NCBI RefSeq assembly: GCF_018873765.1
Contig: NC_057920.1
Span: 14,831,307-14,895,306 of the forward strand
DNA length: 64,000 bases
Direction: 5' to 3'
Source of the DNA: Telopea speciosissima
Lineage: Eukaryota; Streptophyta; Magnoliopsida; Proteales; Proteaceae
Under the pieces are notes generated by a model, which saw nothing but the letters and a program-made list of their open reading frames with translations, was not told the origin of the DNA and ran no database searches. Made by a program: the position numbers and the translations under genes. Below, one piece after another: positions 10,326 to 20,221 of the stretch (the first letter of the stretch is position 1; each line of letters opens with the position of its first letter).

Positions 10326-10777
10326 GGACAAAAGTGATTTTTTAAGCTGAAAAAGCAGTGAAGGAAGACTGAATACTAAGATCTAAGCAACGGAGAGAAG
10401 TGAAGTTAGTTGTAAAGAAACCAGAGAGTTCGAATCGATTCTAGAGCACAAAAGAGATTTAAAAACTCGATTGGACTTCCCACCATTTTTTATACTTAGC
10501 AACTTTTGGAGATTCGCATTACGTTCCACGATGCCGATGGAGTGACGCTCGCGGTAAGGGCTGCTCTGGAGCCGTGGGTGAGAGATGGGAGGGCGATGGT
10601 TCAGGACATTAGAGGTCAGGCAGAGTTTGGGGTAAGATTTGGGGAAGAAGATGATGATTTGGGGAAGATGAGGGTCTTTTGGTCTTTCCTCCAATCTACT
10701 CATAAGGGCATTGTGGTAATAATGCCCTAGTGAGTGTATAATTGTACATTACAGTCTTCGATTTCAGATCTGTTAGC
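10326..10777. other. Interior of the Pack-MULE-like element upstream of the UGE fragment
   Basis: This probably includes the captured UGE 5' leader just above 10325. A plus-strand open frame at 10506-10730 has 74 codons and no recognisable family. It could be a third captured piece or chance. Confidence 0.3.
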
Positions 10778-10934
10778 TTTTAATGCCTAATATTAACAAC
10801 GTGGACTTAAATGGGATTAATTTGAAAAGTAGGAGGTGATCGTGGAATTTTTAAGGGGTGTGTGTGGAATTGTCAGAATCTTAGGGTGTATGCGGAATAT
10901 TGGGACGATTTTAGGGGGGCATGTGTATTTAACC
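10778..10934 (-). repeat. Right terminal inverted repeat of the Pack-MULE-like element
   Basis: Reverse complement of the left repeat with scattered substitutions; it ends 'tatttaacc' at 10934. Confidence 0.7.
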
Positions 10935-12180
10935 TGTTAAAAGTGAGTCTTCGACACCAAGAGCTGATTAACAGTAATTCATATAAAGCAATGGTTAAAT
11001 CAAATCGTTTTTGCCCCATTATTTAGGACATAGTCTGTAATGGTATGCAAAGTTTGGGATCAATTTGAAAAAGTTTGGAGGTTATATACATTATAACGGC
11101 ATTATGGTCATTTTCTTAGAGAACCTCTTACATCTTTTTATATTGAGATTTTCGATGAAATTCTAGAACACTCTAATCATCATTGTTGATACAATTCCCG
11201 GGGTGACAAAGGTCAATGTCTATAGGTGGTGGTTTGATTTTGTGAAAATCTTTTAAACGATCATATGGGAGTATGGGACAATGCCTATGAATTGCGGGGG
11301 TATGTTAATTGTGGTACATGCTATGAGCTTACCTAAGTGGATGTAGGGGTGAGGCCATCTCTGATGAGATTTGTATGGAAAATTTCTTTAAACATTTATG
11401 ATCTAAGATGGAGACATCCACTCAAATATATAGGGTACATTGAAGGGTCAGATGATAAGAGATTAGTGGTAGGTCAGCCGGCTACTCCAATGAGAAAAGG
11501 TTCAATAAGTCTGACTTCACATGTGCTCTGTAACATAGCCTATCAAACTTAGTGTAGATTCAAATATGGAAGATTTCTAACTATAATGTGTCTTATCTTT
11601 CTAATTTGCTCAAACTATTCTGTTTTGCCAATATTTTGTATTTTGTGGGGGGAGAGTACTGTTTGTTTTAAAATAAATTTAAATCAAAAATTCAAAATAC
11701 CTGTTTTTGTTTTGCTTGGTTTCCTTCATCATGCCATGTTGTATTGCGGCACTATGAGATGAGGTGCAGGTTTGTGAGTATTTTCTTCTTGGGTGGTATA
11801 GTATTTATAATGGAGAGAAGGGGTATCTATGTATAGACACACCCCTTATAGGCAAGAAATATATCTCTTGGATGAGATACACTCTTACATATACAAAGAG
11901 GTATAAATCATACCCCCTACAATCCTACATATGAGGATAGACATCTCTACATACTTGAAAAAAGTATGAAGATGTGCCTCAATGTAAAAGAGACATGTCC
12001 ATACATAGTGTTGAGCCGTTACTAAAAGGAAGCTATATTTGGAGGCGTGATCATAATCAAGGATTTAGAATCCTAGTTGTATAAACCAGATAGACACAAC
12101 CCTTCAAACAGGTGCCGTTGAAAAGATGTCTTTCCTCTATAAATGGAGGGAGTAGCCAGCATCTCAATTCACTCAATTTG
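10935..12180. other. Intergenic repeat-like DNA without recognised genes
   Basis: No coding region is recognised. A frame at 11337-11552 contains MRKGSISLTSHVLCNI and has no family match I know. The segment 11810-12000 has many short palindromic phrases (tatgta/tacata) as in some plant LTRs, but no ends could be set. Confidence 0.3.
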
Positions 12181-12370
12181 TGTTATTCTCCTCAGACCCA
12201 TTTGAATGTAGCAGACAATAGTGGGGCTCGAGAATTGATGTGTATTCAAATCATAAGAGCTAGTGATCTTTGTTGTATATTTACGTACATATACATAAAT
12301 CAAACGTGACAACGACTTGATACCAATGCAGCAGTTGTCATTGATCAAGAAGGAAATCAAAAAGGAATAA
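12181..12370 (+). pseudogene. rpl14: Nuclear copy of plastid DNA: rpl14 fragment with internal deletion
   Basis: Translation of 12188-12262 gives [17 protein letters not shown] followed by MCIQIIRAS, the N-terminus of plastid ribosomal protein L14 (family start [20 protein letters not shown]). Further on, 12330-12369 gives NAAVVIDQEGNQKG, from its C-terminal half. The piece between (about 130 bp in a plastid gene) is mostly missing and an unrelated AT-rich sequence joins the two. The usual start ATGATT is changed to TGTTAT. Substitutions and the deletion show an old, non-functional nuclear plastid insertion, not the plastid genome itself. No neighbouring rps8 or rpl16 sequence is recognised. 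Confidence 0.8.
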
Positions 12371-13119
12371 GACAAGCTCTCCTTCTTTCTCTCTCTTCCA
12401 ATGTTGTGAGTAAGAAAGTATGTGCTTTAGTAGCACTATAATTTTGTCCTCCAAGGTCCATCATTGTGAGTTTTATAATGCAGTTTATAAATAGGTCTTT
12501 ATTTGTTGGATTGAACATAACTCCATCGTACTCGAAAGGGTGCAATAATCGTGTGCACATCTACTGTCGCAAGCCAACATACTATTATATCATAGATACC
12601 ATTTTGTATTTATCTAGTTGCAACATAGAAAGGAAATATGGTATATAGGAGAGTTTCAAATGGCATGTGTATACCTTTTGCGATATTTACTAGCAAGTTC
12701 AATGAAACACTCTCCTACCCACGCAAAAAGAACACTTAAGGCAAATAAGTTCATTCTCTCATTAAGTTTGATTGCCATTTTTTACAACTTAAACATTTTT
12801 AACTTTTTATTCTATTACTTTCCGAGTATTTGAAAACTTGAATGGTAAAAAATCTACAAATAAATAAATCCAAATTGACTGAGTATCATCGCACTTAAAT
12901 ACGAGCAATGGTGCAAGAGAATAGTGAGTTTCATTGGGTCAAGACAAAGATTGCACTAACATGATCAATGGGGCCGTGGCGATTTGAAAGAAAAAATTTT
13001 GTCATTGTAATAATTTATAGGTATCTTGTCAAAATGCACAAAGTCTCTCTCTCTCTCTCTCTCTGATATGTATATTGCTTAAAACGATGGTGCATATTTT
13101 TTTGATCAGACAAGTTTTT
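12371..13119. other. Intergenic DNA, no gene recognised
   Basis: AT-rich sequence with a (TC)n microsatellite at 13045-13064. The open frames in it have no recognisable protein character. Confidence 0.35.
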
Positions 13120-13290
13120 CATAGGAACCGTTCTCTGCATGGGAGCAGAGGGTCACATGCGTACAACAGCCAATGAGAGCATGCACTAGCAAATTGGGGG
13201 CAAAAATTCTGTCATTCGTGGGGGTGGGACGATCATTTCCACCCCCAATGTGTTTGGGCGTGACCCCTACGTCCCATGCTGGGAACTTTT
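13120..13290. repeat. Fold-back MITE-like repeat
   Basis: The left half 'ggaaccgttctctgcatggg' pairs with the complement of the right half, which reads 'agaaaagttcccagcatggg' and then 'aggggtcacgccc'. The whole 170 bp forms an imperfect hairpin. It abuts the long-TIR element starting near 13300. No target duplication could be fixed. Confidence 0.5.
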
Positions 13291-14326
13291 CTCCTAAATT
13301 ATAATTGTTTATTGGTTGTGATAATTAACTGGTTACTCAATTTTTTCCTATTCTCTATTTTACCCTTGTAAATAATTATTGTTAAAAATCTACTTCTTCT
13401 ATTTCTTATTTTGCCATAATAAATAATCTTTTATTTTTCTAATAATATAAAATTCTAGTGAGACCCACATCACCAACCCCTCCTCTTCTTCTCCTGTAAC
13501 CCCACCAGCCCCCACCCCCTGCTGCAATCCAACTTAATCCCACACGGCCCTAACCCCTGCTGCAATGTAACGCACCGGCCACCATGCCCCACCCTCCCTG
13601 TCTTCCCCTTCCCTCTGATCTTTCCCACCATCCCACCCTACCCCATCCCATGCTGCGATATCAGCCCCATTGCGACCCCAAACCCCCACCCCCTGACTCC
13701 ATCCGGCCACAGAGTCTCCCTCCGCGATCCTACCCCTTTACGATCTCAAGCAGCTCAGCTGCGACGACTTCGGCTGATGTCAGATGAGAAAAGCTCGGTA
13801 TATATCAGCGGGTCTAAAGAAGGGCAATACAGGAAGTGAAGCAGAGGGGGGGGGGGAGAAAAAGAGAAGATAGCAGAAGGAAGACAAGGGATCATGCATC
13901 GTTTTCATCCCATGAATAAGAAACCGTCATGGGCTTTGGAGAAGCGCAGATCATGTCAGCAGCGAACTTGGGCTCTAGGGAACCAGTTCCAATGAAAGGT
14001 GCAGTAGTAGAAGAGAACAAAGAAGAGTGATTGAAGAAGACTCTGTCGTCACCACCATCATTCATGGTAGAAATTGAAATCCCAAATAAGCCTTATAGAC
14101 GCAATGAACTCAACACCATTATCTCTGCACTTCTTCTTCCCCTCCTTTTCTTTAGGTACAAGTCTTCGATACCTTCAGGCATACCAGGGGATCATCACTA
14201 GTCCTCTCTATTTGATCAATTCTAAGTCAAGATTCAATATATTCTATTGCAAATGATTTATTATATGTGATTATTTTTTAATTAAAATGTTGGTTTTTTA
14301 AAGATGAAATCAAAAGTTTCAGAGAG

Positions 14327-14665
14327 GTGGTGGTGCTTCCTAGTTATTTGTATTTTCTTGAGAGAGGTAAGAGCCCATTTGAAGTATACACTGAACAAGA
14401 ATGTTCTTTGATAAAGACTGCAGTAGAGGATCATAACCGTTCATTTAATGATCTAAATACTGTCTTTTTGTTTCTGCCAAAGCAGCAAACAGGAACACAA
14501 GTGGAGTCGTACAAAGAGTACTTCCTTAAGGTGTGGAACGCCCCCTATATGTGCAGATCCGGGTTAACCTTGGCGTTCTACCTCAAAGATAAATCACTTC
14601 AATCGCAATTGGCAGCACCCAAAAGTGATTACAATATGGAGTACCCAAAGGTAATTGCTCAGTAA
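14327..14665 (+). pseudogene. Open frame of unknown origin inside the long-TIR element
   Basis: Uninterrupted frame of 112 codons with protein-like composition: SPFEVYTEQECSLIKTAVED, SFNDLNTVFLFLPKQ and VESYKEYFLKVWNAP. I do not recognise the family. Its position between long terminal repeats suggests a captured host-gene fragment. A stop at 14663-14665 precedes the LTR-like segment. It may equally be chance. Confidence 0.3.
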
Positions 14666-14740
14666 TCAGAAAGGAAGAAGAAGAAGAAAGGAAACAAACA
14701 GAATGCAGAGAGCACACTGTTTGAAGAGAACAGGAAACAC

Positions 14741-14808
14741 TTGCACGAATTGTATTTGAAACCCAAAGCCCATTAGCACGAATTGTATTTGAAACCCAAA
14801 GCCCATTT
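14741..14808 (+). repeat. 33-bp tandem duplication
   Basis: The phrase 'gcacgaattgtatttgaaac' plus 'ccaaagcccatt' occurs twice in succession. Confidence 0.75.
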
Positions 14809-15153
14809 GTATTTATAGGCCTACCAGTACCTGTACGTATGGGATGTGTCTCTACACACTTGTACATGTACAGACATGTACACTTTCATATACAAACCCC
14901 TCTACGTATAGGTATGTATACATACTAAGTCCCTACGTATGGGTGCATGTATATGCATGTGCCTATCCTTGCCTCAGGGCACGCGTGTGTGAAAAGCACC
15001 CTGGACCCCAACCTCACACAAGGAACAAGGAAGACTTCCCCTAGAACCCTGTGTCCCTTGTAAGCTACATGAGCTCATATTAGCTCACTTTTCTACTTGT
15101 CCCTAAGCAATGTGGGACTAAACTTGAAGAGGTACTCAAGCCTTTTCAAGTTT

Positions 15154-15565
15154 CCTAATGTTGGATTTTGTGTTTTCAAAAAATAGTTTCAAAGCTTTCA
15201 TTTTTCAAATGCTATTTTTGAAATATAAGTTTCAAATATGAAAAACCATTTCCCTCCACTTTGTTTTGATTTTGTTGGAACACTTGTATATGTGTGTGCA
15301 TGGTGGTTTGAACCAAGGACCTCTAGTGTAACCTTGTAAGGAAACTTGAAAAGGCTTGAGTACCTCTTCAAGTTTCCATACAAGGTTACACTAGAGGTCC
15401 TTGGTTCAAACAACCATGCACACACATATACAAGTGTTTCCAACAAAATCAAAACAAAGTGGAGGGAAAGAGTTTTTCATATTTGAAACTTATATTTCAA
15501 AAACAACATTTCAAAAAATGAAAGCTTTGAAACTATTTTTTGAAAACACAAAATCCAACATTAGG
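15154..15565. repeat. ~410-bp near-perfect inverted repeat (long hairpin)
   Basis: From 'cctaatgttggattttgtg' at 15154 the sequence reads to a centre near 15358 and then returns as its complement, ending 'cacaaaatccaacattagg' at 15565. Mismatches are few: two or three short ones in about 200 bp per arm. There is almost no loop; even the centre 'aaggcttgagtacctctt' is close to self-complementary. A further copy of the central phrase ('gaggtactcaagcctttt') stands just left at 15130-15147. A transcript across it would fold into a long double strand suited to DCL2/3/4 processing. No coding role is seen. Confidence 0.85.
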
Positions 15566-16096
15566 CCATTTGATCTCTCATATTGGAGACGTGGAAGGTG
15601 TTGACTTTTGATAGAACACAACTACCCAACAACATTGTGGGGGGTTTGGGGTCGCAGCGGGCCTGAGATCGCTGCAGGGGGTGGGAGGTTGGGAAAGGAA
15701 CAGAGGAAGGGGGGAGACGAGGGAGGGTGAGGCATGGTGGTAGCTGGCTGCAGTAGGGGTTAAGGTTGGGTGAGATTGGGTTGGGTTGTAGTAGAGGGTG
15801 GGGCCGGTGGGGTTGAAGGAAGAAGAAGAAGAAAATAAGAAGAAGAAAAGAAGAAAAAAAGGAGAGGGGACTGGTATACCAAAAAAAAATATCTACAAGG
15901 GTTAAATAGGAATTAGGAAAAAAAAATTGAGTAATCGGTTAATTATAATCTAGTTTAGGTATCCAAACATAATATATGAAACATTAGGTACCTAAGTTAG
16001 AGTATATCAAAATGTTAGATACCTTGAATGCCATTTACCCCAAAAATAATGAGTACAACTAATAAGATAGATGTTTTCAATGAAATGTTGTAGACC

Positions 16097-17634
16097 GGTA
16101 GCAAACACCCGGGAAACCTAACGTATTGATATATTGTAGCTTAGGTACCCAACGTTTTATATATTGTGTTTGGGATACCTAAATTCGAATATAATTAATC
16201 CAATTATTTATTATTATTTTTTTTCCAAATGTACCTGTGAATAATTATTTTTATTTTTTAATATAAAAACCTAAGGACCCACGTCATCGTCTCCCCCACC
16301 CCTTCTTCTTCCTTTTCCTACAACATCGCCATTTCGCTCCCTATTGCAATCCAACCCAACCCCACCGTCATGCCCCACTCTCTCCGTCTCCCCCTCCCTC
16401 TGTTCCATAACATCTCTCCCACGTTCTTCGTACTTCCTTCTCTCTCTCTCTCTCTATGTAACCAATTTTTCTCCCAATGCTATTCTTCTTTTTTTGCTTT
16501 TTCGATGATGCCCATCCCTTGTTACCTTCCCTCGCTTCAAAGCGAAATTTATGAGAAATTTTAGTTTGCATGGTGTTCGGTCCTTTGAAGCATTTTATAG
16601 GAAGGAGAATAGAACAACGGAGGAAGAATGACGGATATCGCTCTTCCGATCATAGAGGAGTATGAGAGGAGGACCAAGATCTCTGATGAAAGAATAGGTG
16701 GTCGCCGAGAGAAAGTCTACATGATATCTTGTGTCCCTCTTCTTTCTTGGAGGCTCGATGGGGTCTCTTGGGTTAAGAAAGCTCAACAAAAAATTGACTT
16801 CGCTAAGACGGTTCTTGATCTCAAGTCTGAGCTCGTTCTCGCTGCCATTAACGGCTTCTTCTCAACCTGACTAATATCCAATTTTACGATTGCTGATTAG
16901 TCGATTTTCTTATGTAATTTTGTAACTCTCTTTTTTTAATGAAAGTGTAATCACACAAACCACACACCAATCCCAAAAGGTTAACCGTAATTTTGTAACT
17001 CTTGTACATAGAGTTTTTTTTATTTATTTATGGGGGGTGGGGGTAGGACTCTGTACATAAAGATTGTTAGCAAATGGTTTACAAACTTAAACTGAGTCTC
17101 TCTCAACCCTCCTCCCTTCAGTGTTGTTGTTGGATTTTTGTCTATGAGACTATAAGAGCCTAAACAATGAATATTTCTTTTCTGATTTTTTTGGGGGTCC
17201 CATTGTATAGAAGCGCCTACAAACTTTCTTTGCACCAAGATCATTCATTTAATCCAAATGAGTCATGGTATGTATTTCAGCTCATAAGAAAATTGGTGCC
17301 CAGGTTCTGCAGGTTCTTAATTTTCATGGTAGTGGGTTTAGGTTGGAGGGGTAGGGGCTGGTGGAGTTGGGTTGGGTTGTTGCAAGTAGCAAGGGCAGTG
17401 GTGTTGCAAAAAGAAGAATAAGGGGTTGGGGAGACAGTGATGTGGGTCCCTAGGGTCATATACTAAAAAATAAAAATAATTATTTACCAAGGTAAATGTA
17501 GAAAAGAGAAAAAAAAAATTCAATAATTGAGTTAATTATAATCCAATTTAGATACCTCAAATACAATATGTGAAACGTTGGGTACCTAAGCTAATATAAG
17601 TCAAAACATTTGGTACCCTGGGTATCATTTACCC
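16097..17634. mobile_element. Second long-TIR (MULE-like) element of the same family
   Basis: The left end 'ggtagcaaacacccggg' followed by 'ttaggtacccaacgtttta' is inverted at the right end (17570-17634: 'gtgaaacgttgggtacctaa', ending 'gggtatcatttaccc'). The terminal repeats continue inward through 'aattataatccaa' and a C-rich (left) or G-rich (right) tract, about 300 bp each. The same ends occur at 16038. The interior holds an open frame at 16628-16870. No 9-bp duplication could be established. Confidence 0.6.
16628..16870 (+). pseudogene. Probable captured gene fragment, 80 codons, origin unknown
   Basis: The frame MTDIALPIIEEYERRTK, then GGRREKVYMISCVPLLSWRL, ending QKIDFAKTVLDLKSELVLAA and NGFFST, has plant-coding character: charged amphipathic segments and GC-rich third positions compared with the surrounding AT-rich DNA. 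I do not recognise the parent gene. Its place between inverted terminal repeats fits a transduplicated exon. A function is not claimed. Confidence 0.4.
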
Positions 17635-17756
17635 TTCTTTTTTATAAAAATTTTTGTTTGGTTTTAACAAATTAATCTAGAAGGTTGAACCGGTGGTCGC
17701 TTCTTGGTCAACCTTTTGGGTCTGGGATGGGCCTCAAACAAGTGTTGACAGACACC

Positions 17757-17991
17757 ATGGTTCATAATACCGGGATCGATCAGGGCCGATACCTATCCAG
17801 ATTGGTCAAATCGGTCTGTATCGGTAAAAAATGATCAAAAATGGATTTCACTAGATCGGTTCTTGTATCGGCCAGTATCAGTTAGAAAAATAATAAAAAA
17901 TTACAAAGAGTAAAAGTAAATCAAAAAATCACGACTGATACTGATTTGATCTGAGTGAATCGACTGATCTGGTCCTGGGATTATGAACTAT
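17757..17991. repeat. MITE-like repeat with ATGGTTCATAAT ends
   Basis: The left end 'tggttcataataccggg' and the complement of the right end 'atagttcataatcccagg' match, and the interior has repeated 'gatcggtc/gaccgatc' phrases. Related sequence occurs at 54953-55097, and similar 'accgat' phrases at 22960-23135 and 23680-23830. Confidence 0.5.
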
Positions 17992-18344
17992 TTTAGAATT
18001 ATAATGAACGATACCAACCAATCCGATCCTGAGATTCGAGCGATCCAATCGAGTTGACTGATTCAGGAAACAATCCACTTATCCACTAATATCGGGCATG
18101 ATTGATCATTATTCAAGATTGGTCTAAGCCAATACCGATCCGATTTGGATGATTTGGAGGGTGTGCACGTCACCATCACAAGAGACAAGAGTCACAAAAC
18201 TCACAAAGAGACAAAAACACTGGAGCTGAATAATAATAACTAATTATAATTATTCCTATTTTTAATTAAAAAAAATTAAATATTAATTTTTCCGCCATTA
18301 AAGGTGATGTCGTGCGCTACCCTCATGGATACCACAAGTCTGAT

Positions 18345-18517
18345 GGAAAATTATCTCCTCCAGCTTTCTGCCCCGCCCAGTTCCCCAATTCCTCTAATAG
18401 GGGGTGGTGGACCCCACCCAGGCAGAGTGTTTGGGCAGGGGTAGGGTGGTCATTCCAGTCCCCCCTTGTTAGAGGAGCTGGGGAACTGGGCCGAGCAGGG
18501 AACTAGAGGTGATAAAG
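18345..18517. repeat. Fold-back MITE, possible TSD GTCTGAT
   Basis: The left half 'ttatctcctccagctttctg' pairs with the complement of the right half 'tttatcacctctagttccct', and 'gcccagttcccca' recurs inverted. The flanks share 'gtctgat' (18338-18344 and 18518-18524). A half copy of the same family is at 56620-56682. Confidence 0.6.
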
Positions 18518-18649
18518 GTCTGATTGCATAAGATTACCTGTCACCCTAAACTTGTAGTTGTAGAGATGATGGGTCAGTGGAAGTCGAAGCATTTCTGTCA
18601 ATCCATTCAAGCAAATATTGGGAATAGAGGCGTGAATGCAATGAACAGT

Positions 18650-18990
18650 AGTGTTGTAGATCAGTGCGAAATCCCCTTGTTGACTCGCTCCCCCTCTTCC
18701 TCTTGGAATGCGCTGGACCACCTTAAGGGCGAGCGAAGTCTTTGATCTTCGAACCTACTCTCCTGTTTGTTGAGTTTCTTGTCCCGTCAACGAACAGAGT
18801 ACACCACACAAAAAAGGGCAATAGCGTGAAGCAAAGGCATAGAGGCTAGCGCGTACTAAGTATTTATAGCAACCTACTCTAAATCTTTGTATATCGTCTA
18901 TTGGATTGTAGAACTTGCACCCCGAATTCTAGGTTTGTCCTTATGTCTTTTCGGAAAGATTTTCCTCTTTTCTTTTTAATTTATTCTTTG
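18650..18990. other. Higher-GC segment, possibly organelle-derived
   Basis: Composition changes from AT-rich to mixed, with phrases such as 'ttgactcgctccccctcttc' and 'gggcgagcgaagtctttgat'. The texture recalls plant mitochondrial intergenic DNA, but no mitochondrial gene can be read, so this is only a suspicion. Confidence 0.2.
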
Positions 18991-19370
18991 AGCCCTTAAT
19001 GTCTCACTACTTTTTTTGCGGATTATGAATTTGATTTTACAAGTTCTCATTTCATGTGGCATATAAAGCTATGTGGTTTAGAATCAGTCTTTATCCATTA
19101 AAAAATTTAACCTGAAACCTCTTGGCTTCTCTCTTTTCACCTCTAGAAAAGTTCATGCAGAAAATGAAATCATTATTATGTTATTCATCTTTTATAATTG
19201 CTTTTTGAACTCTTAAAGTCTGGTGGAGGCTCTTAAGAATAAGGTTCCATTAACCAATGCTACGATCGCTAAAGATGTGCAAGTATTCTCAAAGCTTTGG
19301 AGTTGCTTGGCTCACTAATATTCTCCCCATCCGTTCCCCTGGTAGTGGTGTTTTCCCTAGCATTGTAGAT

Positions 19371-20175
19371 TCAATATAAAGCAGGAAATAATAATTTGGA
19401 TTTTGGAATGTTTGGGATCATAATAGTACCTGGCACCAGGGAAATCTTTACTCTCGAAACTGTAAATGCTTGTGAAAAATGCTGGAAAAGAAGATGAAGG
19501 AATATTGTGAGATGCGCGATTTTATAGGTTTCAACTTTTAAGAAAAATTTTAGTATAAAATGGCCCAATCTAGGGGAGAAGGTTTGATGATAAATGTCAT
19601 TGTCTTTTCTGATACCAAAGCTATGATTGTAATTATGAGACCTTCTTAGAATGTAGAAGACATATTAGAACCAAACTCTCTTTCAAAAGAAAACGAAACA
19701 CCTCTTGAGTAGTAATGACTCCAATCCTAGAAAAGGGACAAAACCAACTAGAAGAGAACAATGATTGATTAATAGGAATTTGAACAATGGTCTTTCCAAG
19801 ATGGGAGAGAAAAATTGAAAAGATCAAACTATGATTTCATTCCCCTTTCCACAACAACTCATTCACTTAACTAAAACATTGAATTCGAGGACAAGATTGA
19901 GAAAACATGAATCCCTTAAGAGAAGACACCCATTGGTCATCCCAAATGGATAGTGTGGAGCCTTCGACTACCCTAAGACATACTAAGTTTTCAACAAAGA
20001 AAGGGTTGAGATAATACTTGATCAAATAAGAGAACCATTTTTCTTCAAAGTATGGGGATCAAGAAGAGAGAAATTATTAACATATCCAGCTTTTAAAATT
20101 TGTGCCCATAAATCATCAGGATTAATTAACAACCACCAAGCTAACTTAACCAATAAAGTCTTGTTGTGGAGTTCC
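19371..20175 (-). mobile_element. L1-type LINE remnant
   Basis: Minus-strand translation from about 20175 gives NKTLLVKLAWWLLINPDDLW and AQILKAGYV, the segment following the RT domain in plant L1s ('...KLGWRL...P.SLW...LK.KY'). Downstream frames (19633-19827, 19371-19568) continue with stops between. The RT domain is missing. Confidence 0.55.
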
Positions 20176-20221
20176 CTCCCTCTAAACCCCAACCCCCTAT
20201 AGGTACTAGCAACCTAATGAT

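Larger units (their letters stand above)
9091..10934. mobile_element. Pack-MULE-like element with fragments of two galactose-related genes
   Basis: Long inverted terminal repeats of about 155 bp bound the element (about 9091-9250 and 10778-10934). Shared blocks include 'atcgtcccaatattcc', 'cctaagattctga', 'acacacacccctt' and 'cctacttttcaaattaat'. Flanks 'tataacaag' and 'tgttaaaag' agree at 6 of 9 positions, perhaps an eroded 9-bp target duplication as made by Mutator-like elements. No transposase is present. Inside are two convergent gene pieces: a plus-strand GALS-like fragment (about 9592-9985) and a minus-strand UGE-like first exon (10143-10325). The latter is followed by intron sequence and preceded by leader-like sequence, so genomic DNA was captured, not mRNA. 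Family assignment to MULE is inferred from TIR length. Confidence 0.7.
13300..16038. mobile_element. Long-TIR (MULE-like) element, left outer end missing
   Basis: The stretch 13325-13800 (gttactcaattttttcc, then a C-rich pyrimidine tract with 'tgctgcaatccaac' and 'ccatgccccaccctccct') is inverted at 15620-16038 (G-rich tract, 'gaggcatggtgg', 'aaaaaattgagtaatcgg'). The right outer end reads GGGGTAAATGGCATTC on the complement, shared with the element at 16097-17634. The outer ~120 bp of the left TIR is absent, where the MITE at 13120-13290 abuts. The interior holds leader-like DNA, an open frame at 14327-14665, an LTR-like segment (14690-15150) and the large inverted repeat. Confidence 0.55.

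Noticed and set aside
12112..12309. 65-codon frame as a nuclear rpl14-like gene
   Set aside because: Only its middle matches L14, the start is not conserved and the rest is deleted; treated as a plastid DNA relic.
13584..13787. Pro-rich frame suggesting an extensin-like protein
   Set aside because: It is the C-rich inner part of a transposon terminal repeat, matched in inverse at 15620-15790.
15198..15604. Two similar frames on opposite strands as a gene pair
   Set aside because: They arise because the region is one long inverted repeat.
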